Source: Thermohalobaculum sp963700775
GTDB taxonomy: Bacteria > Pseudomonadota > Alphaproteobacteria > Rhodobacterales > Rhodobacteraceae
Reading direction: 5' to 3'
Assembly (NCBI GenBank): GCA_963700775.1
Contig: CAVOYU010000012.1
Coordinates: forward strand, 1-64,000
Length of the DNA: 64,000 nucleotides
Each line of letters starts with the position of its first letter. Positions within the stretch are counted from its first letter, which is position 1. The notes under the pieces were generated by a model. It saw only the letters and a program-made list of their open reading frames with translations. It was not told where the DNA came from and searched no databases. A program made the position numbers and the translations under genes. Below, piece by piece: positions 54,986 to 62,788 of the stretch.

Positions 54986-55720
54986 CAATTCGGCTCCTGT
55001 GTCGGGCTTCTTTTCCTCAGTTGTCGTACTGATCCCGCCGCGCAGCCAGGCCATGGTGAAGCCGAGGCCGGCCTCGTCGCGCCCCTTCGGCAGCATGTCC
55101 ATCAGGTGATACGCGGCATTGGTGATGTCGAGACCGCGCCCGTAGGTCGAATAGGTGTGGACGATCGTCTTCGGGTCGGGTTTGTGGAAAATGCTGATAC
55201 CAGGCGCTTCGGCCGACGGAAACCTGCGCTGAGTATAGTTGTAGGTCGCCGTTCCGTTCTCGATCTCGTCGGCGGTGAACGTCACCCCGAAGTCCCGATT
55301 GAAGTCGGAACCCAGCGACGACGCCCAGCGAAACCGCCAGCCCATTCTGGCGCGGTAGCGCTCGATCTTGTCCAGCGCAGTGTTAGATACGGTCACAAAA
55401 GCGGCGTCGCGATGGGCGAGGTGGATGTCGATGCCGTCGTACACATTCGCCCAGAACGAGCACGACGGGCATCCCTGATCCCAGTCGGGGCCAAACATGA
55501 AATGGTTCACGATCAGCTGGCTATGCGGCCCAAACAGCTCGCTCAGCGTCCGCTCTCCTTCGGGCGTCTGGAAGCGGTAGGGCTTTTCGACTCGAAGCCA
55601 GGGAATGGCGCGGCGGCCAGCGGCGAGCGCATCGCGTGCTTTGGTAAACGCCTTCTCTTCCACAAGGTGCGCGGTTCGGGCGGCGAGCCACTGATGCCGG
55701 GAAGCCATCGGATGCGACAT
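54860..55720 (-). CDS. DUF899 (thioredoxin-like) protein with a probable end-of-gene frameshift
   Basis: The first 225 residues (MASRHQWLAARTAHLVEEKA, FKFG-type FMFGPDWDQGCPSCSFWAN with the Cys pair, GWRFRWASSLGSDFNRDFGV) match DUF899 proteins, thioredoxin-fold proteins of unknown substrate. The frame reads on past the usual end into the VOC remnant. One missing base near 55034-55045 would restore RRDQYDN and a TGA at 55017, the natural family end (about 234 residues), leaving a ribosome binding site before the VOC start. As written the protein ends in 54 foreign residues. Confidence 0.78.
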   Translation of the reverse strand: MSHPMASRHQWLAARTAHLVEEKAFTKARDALAAGRRAIPWLRVEKPYRFQTPEGERTLSELFGPHSQLIVNHFMFGPDWDQGCPSCSFWANVYDGIDIHLAHRDAAFVTVSNTALDKIERYRARMGWRFRWASSLGSDFNRDFGVTFTADEIENGTATYNYTQRRFPSAEAPGISIFHKPDPKTIVHTYSTYGRGLDITNAAYHLMDMLPKGRDEAGLGFTMAWLRGGISTTTEEKKPDTGAELMSDQGTIHWSELITGDVAAAKAFFKRVAGWQGEGQGTERAV

Positions 55721-55732
55721 GGTGACAGATCC

Positions 55733-56191
55733 TTATCTGGCGAGCCACGGCCCCAGCTTGTCGAGGCTGCCGTTCCAGCCGAACTCGTGCCGATTGCGTG
55801 CTTCGACATCCGCGAACCGCTCATGGGTGAGTGTCAGCGCGGTCCGTCCGCTGCTCCCCGACTGAAGCGCATGGGTGACCAGGCTCACGCGCTCCGGGGT
55901 CGATTGCCACGCGCAGGTGAAGACGACTTTGCGGGGTGGGTCGACTGTGAGTTACTCGCCCGAGATATTGTGCTCCTCGCAGTTCTCACCGATCATCTCG
56001 ATCGCCCATTTCCCGCCGACCCCCAGGTCGCTTTCGGCCCGGTTGACCTTTGCGGCGCCCGGTCCAAACCAGTCCTTGATCGTGTCCGGATCGGTCAGGG
56101 CGCGGAACACGGTATCGATATCGGCATCGAAGCTCCGTCGGATCACAAGGGTCGTATCGCTGGTCCCGGCTTTGGCGGGAGGGATGGTCAT
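55733..56191 (-). pseudogene. SRPBCC/AHSA1-type gene with a stop codon and a frameshift
   Basis: The gene begins at 56191, overlapping the arsR-type stop in ATGA, and reads VIRRSFDADIDTVFRALTDP, typical of AHSA1/START-like proteins. TAA at 55952 (expected Tyr in GEYLTVDPPRK) stops it after 79 residues. The same frame continues as LTVDPPRKVVFTCAWQSTPE, then a two-base loss near 55885 shifts it to VSLVTHALQSGSSGRTALTL and HEFGWNGSLDKLGPWLAR, ending at 55733. Two independent lesions argue for real decay. Confidence 0.75.
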
Positions 56192-56523
56192 CGCTTGGCC
56201 TCCTCTTGCTTGGCCAGGTAGCGGTCGAGCGCATCAAGGCGCCGGTTCCAGAATTCGAGATGCTCGGTTAACCAATGCGATGCCGCGTCCAGCGGATCGA
56301 CACTGAGCGAGCAGATAACACTGCGCCCAACCTTCTCGCGTTTCACCAGCCCGGCATCGACCAGCCTCGCAACATGCTTCATCGCGGCTGGCATCGACAT
56401 GTCATGCGGCTCCGCAAGCTCGCTGATCGTGGCGCTGCCCCGGAGAAGCCGCTCGACCATCAACCGGCGCGTCGGGTCCGCGAGCGCAGCAAAGGTAGTG
56501 TCGATCTGCTGATAGTTAACCAT
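56188..56523 (-). CDS. ArsR-family regulator of the SRPBCC cluster
   Basis: A 111-residue winged HTH: TTFAALADPTRRLMVERLLR, ISELAEPHDMSMPAAMKHVA and LVDAGLVKREKVGRSVICSL. It lacks the metal-binding cysteines of classic ArsR; this subgroup is normally found beside AHSA1 genes. It is intact although the genes behind it are broken. The start lies just before the AT-rich gap to rpoH. Confidence 0.85.
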   Translation of the reverse strand: MVNYQQIDTTFAALADPTRRLMVERLLRGSATISELAEPHDMSMPAAMKHVARLVDAGLVKREKVGRSVICSLSVDPLDAASHWLTEHLEFWNRRLDALDRYLAKQEEAKR

Positions 56524-56626
56524 AATGTTTACTATCAGGCCAAGCCGGTTCAGGTCAAACGATTCGATGAAGGAGAAAACCCTCGATGCGGAGCGCGGCT
56601 CGGGTGATCGGTGAGTGCGATAGCGC

Positions 56627-57535
56627 TCAGGCGTTGATGGAGGGAATCATGCCCTTCTCGGCGGCAAGTTCGCGCATCCTCGCCTGCAGCTTCTCGAAGG
56701 CCCGGACCTCAATCTGGCGGATGCGCTCTCGGCTGACATTGTAGACTTGGCTCAGGTCCTCCAGCGTTACAGGCTCGTCCTTCAGGCGCCGTTCGGTCAG
56801 GATGTGCCGTTCGCGCTCGTTGAGCTCGCTCATCGCCTCGATGAGAAGGTCGCGCCGGGTATCAAGCTCCTGCGATTCCGCGTAGGCCGCCGCCTGGTCG
56901 GCGTCGTCGTCGGCGAGCCAGTCCTGCCACTCCGAGCTGCCATCCGCATCGCCTCTGAGCGGCGCGTTAAGTGAACTGTCGCCTCCACCGGAAAGCCGGC
57001 GGTTCATGCTGATCACTTCGCTCTCGCTGACGCTGAGGTCCCTGGCAATGCGCTTGACCTGCTCGGGCCGCATGTCGCCATCTTCCAGCGCGCCTATCTT
57101 GCCCTTTGCCTTGCGCAGGTTGAAGAACAGCTTTTTCTGCGCTGCCGTGGTGCCTAGTTTCACCATCGACCACGAGCGCAGGATGTACTCTTGGATCGAG
57201 GCGCGGATCCACCACATGGCATAGGTCGCCAGTCGGAAACCCTTGTCCGGGTCAAAGCGCTTGACCGCCTGCATCAGTCCGACATTTGCCTCGGAGATAA
57301 TCTCGGCCACCGGCAGACCGTAGCCGCGGTAGCCCATGGCAATCTTCGCAGCCAGGCGCAGATGCGAGGTGACGAGCTGGTGCGCCGCATCGCGGTCGCC
57401 GTGGTCCACCCAGGCCTTGGCCAGCATGAATTCCTCCTCCGGCTCCAACATCGGGAACTTCCGGATCTCGGAAAGGTAGCGGCTAAGACCCTGCTCCGGT
57501 GAGGGAGCGGGGAGGGAGGTGTAGGACGTCGCCAT
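56627..57535 (-). CDS. rpoH: RpoH, heat-shock sigma factor 32
   Basis: A 302-residue sigma-70-family factor. Region 2 has AHQLVTSHLRLAAKIAMGYR and RFDPDKGFRLATYAMWWIRA; the RpoH box QKKLFFNLRK follows; region 4 has TLEDLSQVYNVSRERIRQIE. ATG 57535 with a GAGAGAG site fits the family start (MATSYTSLPAPSPEQGLSRY); an ATG 39 bases earlier is less likely. It stands alone between the ArsR cluster and rluD. Confidence 0.94.
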   Translation of the reverse strand: MATSYTSLPAPSPEQGLSRYLSEIRKFPMLEPEEEFMLAKAWVDHGDRDAAHQLVTSHLRLAAKIAMGYRGYGLPVAEIISEANVGLMQAVKRFDPDKGFRLATYAMWWIRASIQEYILRSWSMVKLGTTAAQKKLFFNLRKAKGKIGALEDGDMRPEQVKRIARDLSVSESEVISMNRRLSGGGDSSLNAPLRGDADGSSEWQDWLADDDADQAAAYAESQELDTRRDLLIEAMSELNERERHILTERRLKDEPVTLEDLSQVYNVSRERIRQIEVRAFEKLQARMRELAAEKGMIPSINA

Positions 57536-57622
57536 AAGATCTCTCTCGCTGCTCGTGTCGTTTGTTGGCGTCACGGGCCGTCAAAGGCAATGGTAGGTCA
57601 GACAACCGTTACGCATATATGT

Positions 57623-58696
57623 CTAACGCGGATTATGCCCGTTCCGGCGCAGAATGGCGACAATATCGCGCAGATCAGGCGGTAGCGGAACCGCAAAACG
57701 CATCGGCTCTCCAGTCACCGGATGACGGAAGCCGATGGCAGCTGCATGGAGAGCCTGGCGCGCGCAGCCGGTTAGCGCCGTTACGGTTTCCTGTTCGGTC
57801 GTCTTCTCGGACAGTGTTCGGGGCCGGCCGTAGACCGGATCGCCGATCAGCGGATGGCCGATATAGGCCGAATGGACCCGGATCTGATGGGTGCGGCCGG
57901 TCTCGAGGCGGCATTCGGCGAGGCTGGCAAAGGACTTCTCCACCGGGCCAAAGGTCTCGATGGCGCGCAGGCGGGTCACAGCGTGGCGGCCGCCGCGCAC
58001 CACCGCCATGCGCTTGCGATCATTGGGATGCCGGGCGATCGGCGCTTCGATCCGGACCCAGCCGCCCGGCTCGAAGCTGACGCCCGGCAGCCCGCCGAGG
58101 CGGGGGTCTGCCCGACTCGGTGCGCCCCAGAGGAGAGCCAGATAAAGCCGCTCGATGTCGTGGGCTGCGAACAGAGCCGAGAGCCGCGCATGGGCCACCT
58201 CGGACTTGGCCACCACCAGGACACCGGAAGTGTCCTTGTCAATGCGGTGGACGATCCCAGGCCTGATCGCGCCGCCAATGCCGGGGAGGGTGTCGCCGCA
58301 ATGGTGCAGGAGCGCATTGACCAGAGTTCCGGTCTCGGCCCCCGGCGCGGGATGGACCACCATGCCGGCGGGCTTGTCGACCACGACAAGGTCGGTGTCC
58401 TCGTGGAGGATCGTAAGCGGTATATCCTCCGGCTCGGGCTCGATCGGCAAGGGCGGTGGGATGTCGAGGACGTAGATCTCGCCCGGCTTGACTTTGCGCT
58501 TCGTCTCCATGACCGTCGCGCCCGCGCCGTCCGTCACCCAGCCCTGGGCGATGAGCTGGGCGATCCGCGAGCGTGAAAGGCCGGGGATGCCGGCGGCGAG
58601 TGTGGCCAGCGCCTTGTCTACCCGCTCGCCCGCCTCGGCCGCGGAGATTGTCAGTTCAACCGGGGCCTCCGCATCCCCGTTCAGAGGGTTCGCCAT
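57623..58696 (-). CDS. rluD: RluD-type 23S rRNA pseudouridine synthase
   Basis: A 357-residue enzyme with an N-terminal S4 RNA-binding domain (GERVDKALATLAAGIPGLSR, RIAQLIAQGWVTDGAG) and the RluA-type catalytic domain with the Asp in GIVHRIDKDTSGVLVVAKSE. ECRLETGRTHQIRVHSAYIG closes the active site. RluD modifies helix 69 of 23S rRNA. Its start codon overlaps, on the opposite strand, the start of the DUF6476 gene (CCATGG at 58693-58698). Confidence 0.92.
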   Translation of the reverse strand: MANPLNGDAEAPVELTISAAEAGERVDKALATLAAGIPGLSRSRIAQLIAQGWVTDGAGATVMETKRKVKPGEIYVLDIPPPLPIEPEPEDIPLTILHEDTDLVVVDKPAGMVVHPAPGAETGTLVNALLHHCGDTLPGIGGAIRPGIVHRIDKDTSGVLVVAKSEVAHARLSALFAAHDIERLYLALLWGAPSRADPRLGGLPGVSFEPGGWVRIEAPIARHPNDRKRMAVVRGGRHAVTRLRAIETFGPVEKSFASLAECRLETGRTHQIRVHSAYIGHPLIGDPVYGRPRTLSEKTTEQETVTALTGCARQALHAAAIGFRHPVTGEPMRFAVPLPPDLRDIVAILRRNGHNPR

Positions 58697-59045
58697 GGCT
58701 CAATCCCGCCGCGAACGGGACGAACACCTGCCCGAGCCGCCGCAGGTACGTCGGCTGCGGCTTCTGGTCAGCGTACTGATGTTCGTGCTGATCGGCGGCA
58801 TGGTGGTCGTGGTGGCGGCGATGGTGATCCGGTTGGGCGCATTCGGATCACCCGAAAGCCCGGAACTCGTGCCGGTCAGTGCGGCGGAGTTCGTGTTGCC
58901 GGCAGGCGCCGAGGCGGTGGCGCTGGGTCGTGGCCCAGGCGAGGTATTGATCCTGACCCGCGATAAAGCAGGGACAGAGACCCTAAGAGTGTTCGACGCC
59001 GCCGACGGCACCGAGAAGTCGGCGATTCCATTTAGGCGGGAATAG
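58695..59045 (+). CDS. DUF6476 small membrane protein
   Basis: A 116-residue protein: LPEPPQVRRLRLLVSVLMFV, a single long helix (VLIGGMVVVVAAMVIRLGAF), then a periplasmic domain with LPAGAEAVALGRGPGEVLIL. It fits DUF6476, a family known mainly in Rhodobacteraceae with unknown function. Its ATG overlaps the rluD start on the other strand, so no separate promoter space exists. Confidence 0.78.
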   Translation: MAQSRRERDEHLPEPPQVRRLRLLVSVLMFVLIGGMVVVVAAMVIRLGAFGSPESPELVPVSAAEFVLPAGAEAVALGRGPGEVLILTRDKAGTETLRVFDAADGTEKSAIPFRRE

Positions 59046-59046
59046 G

Positions 59047-60027
59047 TCATTTCAGATCCACGTAGGCGGGCCAACCGGCCAGTGTGGCGGCCTCGTATAC
59101 GCCGCGGGTGATCGCGCGGGCGGTACAGTCGGCGGCCAGCATTCCCAGCCGGGCGAGCCCGGCGACTGGATCATCCAGCGGCCGGTCTCCGACCGAGAGC
59201 ACAAAGACCGTATCGCCGTCGAGCGGTGAATGCACCGGGCGGATCGCCCGGGCAAAGCCGTCATGAGCCATCAGCGCCACTCGCTTGGCCTGCGCCCGGG
59301 TAAGGGTTGCGTCGGTGGCGACCACCGCGAGCGTGGTGTTCGTTCCAGCCGGCAAGTGGAAATCGAAATCCATGTCAACCGGCGCCGCTGCGGGCGGCTC
59401 TTGGCCCCCGAACTCACCCGCCATTTCGAAGGGCCAGGCCCAGAAGGTCCGCGTGCCCGGGATCACCACCGAGCCGATCGGGTTCGCAACGGCCAATGCG
59501 CCGACGGTAATGTCGCCGGCGATCACTGATGCCGTGCCGAGCCCGCCCTTCAACTTGCCGGCCTTGGCGCCCAGCCCGGCACCGGCGTTGCCGATTGCGA
59601 AGTCGATACCGACGGATTTGGCAGCCGCATGACCCAGATCCCACCAGGGAGGCCGTTCCCAGTCCTTCGGGCCGCCGGTCGCCAGATCGAAGATGATCGC
59701 CGCGGGCACGATCGGCACCACAACGTCACGGACAGCAAAGCCGCGGCCCTGCCGCCGTAGCCAGTCCATAACGCCGCCGGCCGCATCGAGACCGTAGGCC
59801 GAGCCGCCGGAGAGGGCGATACCGTGGACGTGATGTACGCTCGATACCACAGACAGCACCTCGATTTCACGGGTGCCCGGTCCGCCGCCCCGCACGTCGA
59901 CCGCCGCGATGGCCGGCCGGTCCGGTATGACCGCAGTGACGCCAGTGGTCAGTTCTTGCAGTTCGGCATTGCCGACGCGGATGCCGGCAACGTCGGTGAT
60001 GCTATTCCGGGGGCCGGGGCGGATCAT
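59047..60027 (-). CDS. P1-family peptidase (DmpA/S58-like)
   Basis: A 326-residue Ntn-hydrolase-type aminopeptidase. NSITDVAGIRVGNAELQELT, SVVSSVHHVHGIALSGGSAY, VVVPIVPAAIIFDLATG and AGLGAKAGKLKGGLGTAS are family features; the self-cleavage region near residue 240 is TNTTLAVVATDATLTRAQAK. Family members cleave D-amino acid or beta-alanyl peptides. ATG 60027 starts the family N-terminus. Its end is 1 base from the end of the convergent DUF6476 gene. Confidence 0.85.
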   Translation of the reverse strand: MIRPGPRNSITDVAGIRVGNAELQELTTGVTAVIPDRPAIAAVDVRGGGPGTREIEVLSVVSSVHHVHGIALSGGSAYGLDAAGGVMDWLRRQGRGFAVRDVVVPIVPAAIIFDLATGGPKDWERPPWWDLGHAAAKSVGIDFAIGNAGAGLGAKAGKLKGGLGTASVIAGDITVGALAVANPIGSVVIPGTRTFWAWPFEMAGEFGGQEPPAAAPVDMDFDFHLPAGTNTTLAVVATDATLTRAQAKRVALMAHDGFARAIRPVHSPLDGDTVFVLSVGDRPLDDPVAGLARLGMLAADCTARAITRGVYEAATLAGWPAYVDLK

Positions 60028-60130
60028 GCGGTTACCTCTCTCGCGGGACTGAACATAGGTGCGGTGCCGGACCGCTTGCAATGCCACCGAGCGCTCGGCA
60101 AGTTCGTCGCGGGAAACGGGAGAAGGGCCG

Positions 60131-61224
60131 ATGCCGGGACCGCTGGAAGGGTTGCGCATCCTCGAGTTCGAATGCATCGGGCCGGGGCCGTACGGAGCCA
60201 TGCTGCTGGCCGATCTGGGTGCAGATGTACTGCGGATCGCCCGGCCGTCGGCCGACCGAGGGGCGTTGATCGCGGATACGGGCGATGTGGTCCTGCACCG
60301 GGGACGCCGGGCAATCACGCTTGATCTCAAGGTGCCAACCGAACTTGACCTCGCGCGGCGTTTGATCGGGCGGGCCGACGGTTTGATCGAGGGGCTGCGG
60401 CCCGGCACGATGGAAAAACTGGGCCTTGGTCCAGAGGTGGCTCTCGGCCTTAACCCTCGGATCGTCTATGGCCGGGTGACCGGCTGGGGGCAGGAGGGGC
60501 CGCTGGCGCGCACCGCCGGGCATGACATCAACTACATCGCGCTCTCGGGGGCGCTGGCGGCGATCGGGCCGGCCGACGGGCCGCCGCTGCCACCACTGAA
60601 TCTGTTGGGAGACTTTGGGGGCGGCGGACTGTTCCTTGCCTTCGGGATGCTGGCTGCACTGACCGAAGCCGCTCGAACCGGGCGAGGGCAGGTAGTGGAT
60701 TCCGCGATGCTCGATGGAGCTGCGAGCCAGATGGCCTTCATTTATGCTTGGTACTCGACAGGAGTTCTGGCACGAGGGCAGGGGGCGGAATTCTGCTCGA
60801 CGGGGCCGCGCCGTTCTATCGTTGCTACGACTGCTCCGACGGCGGGGCGGTGGCGGTCGGGGCCATCGAGCCACAGTTCTTTGCCGCCCTGATGGATGGG
60901 CTGGGGCTGGCCGGCGAAGGCTGGGATCAGGGTGATCGGGCGGGCTGGCCGAAGCTCGCGGCGCGGGTCGCCGAGGTGTTCCGCACGCGCCCGCGAGACG
61001 ACTGGGCGAAGCATTTCGAGGGGTCGGATGCCTGCGTGACGCCGGTGTTGACCTTGAGCGAAGCGCCAGCCCACCCGCACAATCGCGCCCGTGGAACCTT
61101 CATTGGTTCACCGGACCAACCTGCACCGGGGCCACGGTTCTCCAGCCATCCGCCGTCGGTCCGGGATTGCCCGACCACGCCGGACGCCCTCCGCGACACG
61201 GTGCTGGCCGAGTGGGGGATCTGA
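60131..61224 (+). CDS. CaiB/BaiF-type CoA-transferase (AMACR-like), frameshifted
   Basis: A class III CoA-transferase of about 365 residues. LRILEFECIGPGPYGAMLLA, LKVPTELDLARRLIGRADGL and GHDINYIALSGALAAIGPAD (with the Asp used for catalysis) match alpha-methylacyl-CoA racemase relatives. At the GGGGG run 60781-60785 one G seems missing; the next frame continues with LLDGAAPFYRCYDCSDGGAV and ends normally at 61224. Adding one G gives an unbroken enzyme. The CoA substrate is unknown. Confidence 0.86.
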
Positions 61225-61271
61225 GGCTCCGCGGGTTGCATCGTCCGCGCCGCTTCGCCTAGCATCGGGCC

Positions 61272-61673
61272 ATGAAGATCCGTGCCGGAACGCGATGGCT
61301 GCTCGCCATCCTGACGCTGGCCTCTGTGCCTGCCTCGGCAGGGGACTACGCGCCGGGAGAGAAGCTGGCCATCTCCAATTGCGGTCGCTGCCATGTGGTG
61401 AGCCCGAAAAACCGGATGGGCGGAATCGGCTCGACCCCGTCCTTTGCTGTTCTCAGGGCTTTCCCGGACTGGGAAGACAGGATGAAGGCGTTCTGGACAT
61501 TGCGCCCACATCCCGCGTTCACCCAGGTCGAAGGTATGACGGAACCGTTCGCCGCCGAGCGGCCCCCGCATATCCACCCGATCCGCCTGACCCTCGATGA
61601 ACTCGATACGATCATCGCCTATGCGCGGACGATAGAGCCCGCGGACCTCGGTGCTGATCTTGGGATGAACTGA
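61272..61673 (+). CDS. Small periplasmic mono-heme cytochrome c-like protein
   Basis: A 133-residue exported protein with a signal peptide (RWLLAILTLASVPASAG), one heme site CGRCH at residues 36-40, and a C-terminal helix (LTLDELDTIIAYARTIEPAD) like those of class I cytochromes. The region with GGIGSTPSFAVL and HPAFTQVEGM is not typical of a named group. It follows the CaiB-like gene by 47 bases. Confidence 0.78.
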   Translation: MKIRAGTRWLLAILTLASVPASAGDYAPGEKLAISNCGRCHVVSPKNRMGGIGSTPSFAVLRAFPDWEDRMKAFWTLRPHPAFTQVEGMTEPFAAERPPHIHPIRLTLDELDTIIAYARTIEPADLGADLGMN

Positions 61674-61705
61674 CCGCACTGCCATCACGGGATCAGCCAT
61701 GCATC

Positions 61706-61720
61706 TGCTGCAATGCAGCA
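61706..61720. promoter_or_regulatory. Palindromic operator candidate upstream of the DUF1127 gene
   Basis: TGCTGCAATGCAGCA is a perfect palindrome of 7+1+7 bases and contains CTGC-N3-GCAG, a pattern reported for PhaR-type regulators in Paracoccus. It lies about 83 bases before the DUF1127 start. The binding protein is unknown. Confidence 0.4.
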
Positions 61721-61802
61721 TTCCTTCTCTGCATCTGGTTAGCCGCTGCAGCACGTCCTACATGGCTCAGCAACAGAAGACCTGAACAGACGGATAAAGA
61801 CC

Positions 61803-61949
61803 ATGCTGACCATGCTGATCAATGCAGTCGTTCGCCCCTTCGCCCGCGCCCGTGCCATTTCGGCGCTGCGGCGGCTTGATGATCACCGTCTGCGCGATCT
61901 CGGCATCGCGCGCGATCAGATCGAGCTCTTCGTGGACGGGCGGATCTGA
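61803..61949 (+). CDS. DUF1127 small protein
   Basis: A 48-residue protein: MLTMLINAVVRPFARARAIS then ALRRLDDHRLRDLGIARDQI and ELFVDGRI. The LDDHRLRDLGI core is the DUF1127 (YjiS-like) motif. Such proteins in alphaproteobacteria bind RNA or influence phosphate and stress metabolism; the specific role here is not known. Short basic sequence with a helical amphipathic face. Confidence 0.8.
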   Translation: MLTMLINAVVRPFARARAISALRRLDDHRLRDLGIARDQIELFVDGRI

Positions 61950-61977
61950 GCGTAGCTGGACTCCCGCTGTAATCAGC

Positions 61978-62382
61978 TCAGAGGCGCCAGTCGTCGATCG
62001 CCGCGATATCGTCGTCGGAGTAGCCGAAATGGTGCGCGATCTCGTGTACCAGGATATGGGCGATGAGCTGGCCGAGCGGAACATCGCCGCGCTCGGCCCA
62101 CTCATCGAGGATCGGACGGCGGTAGAGCCAGACCGTGTCGGGCAGGGTGCCGGACGCGGTCACCGACTTCTGGGTCAATGCGACACCCTGATAGAGTCCG
62201 GTCAGCTCGAACGGGTCCTCGATCCCCATATCGTCCAGCACATCGTCATCCGGGAAGTCGGCGACCCGGATCAACAGGCCCTCGCATTGATGCCGAAACA
62301 ACTCCGGCATGTCGGCGAAGGCGGCCTTGGCAAGTCGCTCGACGTCGGCGAGGGTAGGTGCGGTGAGGTCGTCAGGCGGCAT
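61978..62382 (-). CDS. Zinc metallopeptidase-like protein (zincin, DUF1025-type)
   Basis: A 134-residue protein with the motif HEIAHHFGYSDDDI near its C-terminus, a shortened HExxHxxG-type zincin site. GTLPDTVWLYRRPILDEWAE precedes it. ATG 62382 (MPPDDLTAPTLADVERLAKA) is the family start; the longer open frame upstream belongs to a broken neighbouring gene. Members are cytosolic and of unknown substrate. Confidence 0.82.
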   Translation of the reverse strand: MPPDDLTAPTLADVERLAKAAFADMPELFRHQCEGLLIRVADFPDDDVLDDMGIEDPFELTGLYQGVALTQKSVTASGTLPDTVWLYRRPILDEWAERGDVPLGQLIAHILVHEIAHHFGYSDDDIAAIDDWRL

Positions 62383-62489
62383 CGCATCGCTCCTTGCGGG
62401 GCGGGGTGCCGGTCGGAACCCCTCAGTCGCGGAAGGTAGCCTTTCTGTCGACGCCATCAAAGCACCCGTTGCCGAGGCAGCAGCGCTTG

Positions 62490-62674
62490 AATGCGCCACA
62501 CGGAACCGCTGGGGCGGGGGGTCGTTGTGGCCGAGCTTCTCGACCGGCTCCACTTCGCTGCCGCGAAGAAGGCCGTGCCCGCGCTTGACGGAAGTCTTGG
62601 ACGGGTAGCCCTGGCGACTTTTATAATTGCGCTCGATACGATGGCAGGTCGGTGATGTTGCGGTCTCTGCGCAT
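62490..62674 (-). pseudogene. Decayed small SEC-C-motif protein gene
   Basis: ATG at 62674 opens MRRDRNITDLPSYRAQ, then a one-base shift leads to ERNYKSRQGYPSKTSVKRGH and VEPVEKLGHNDP. That last motif begins the zinc-binding SEC-C signature (normally KLGRNDPCPCGSGKKF...CC), but the Cys-rich part is missing; only RFRV and His remain. I read it as a remnant with a frameshift and a deletion of the metal site. Confidence 0.4.
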
Positions 62675-62743
62675 GGCCGCCTCCGTTGTCATCCGGTCGC
62701 CGTAGCCGCGCCGGGTAGCATCACGGGAGCACGAACACCACAG

Positions 62744-62768
62744 GAAAGGGCCCCTTTCGGGGCCCCTT
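62744..62768 (-). terminator. Terminator of glnA
   Basis: On the minus strand, AAGGGGCCCC and GGGGCCCTTT form a stem with one bulge, followed by CCTG after a short T run. It lies 21 bases after the glnA stop. Confidence 0.65.
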
Positions 62769-62788
62769 CGGATGCCTCCCCTGCCTGA

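Noticed and set aside
54668..56221. Long plus-strand frame across the decayed ArsR cluster
   Set aside because: It has no motif and is antisense to DUF899, SRPBCC and VOC sequences.
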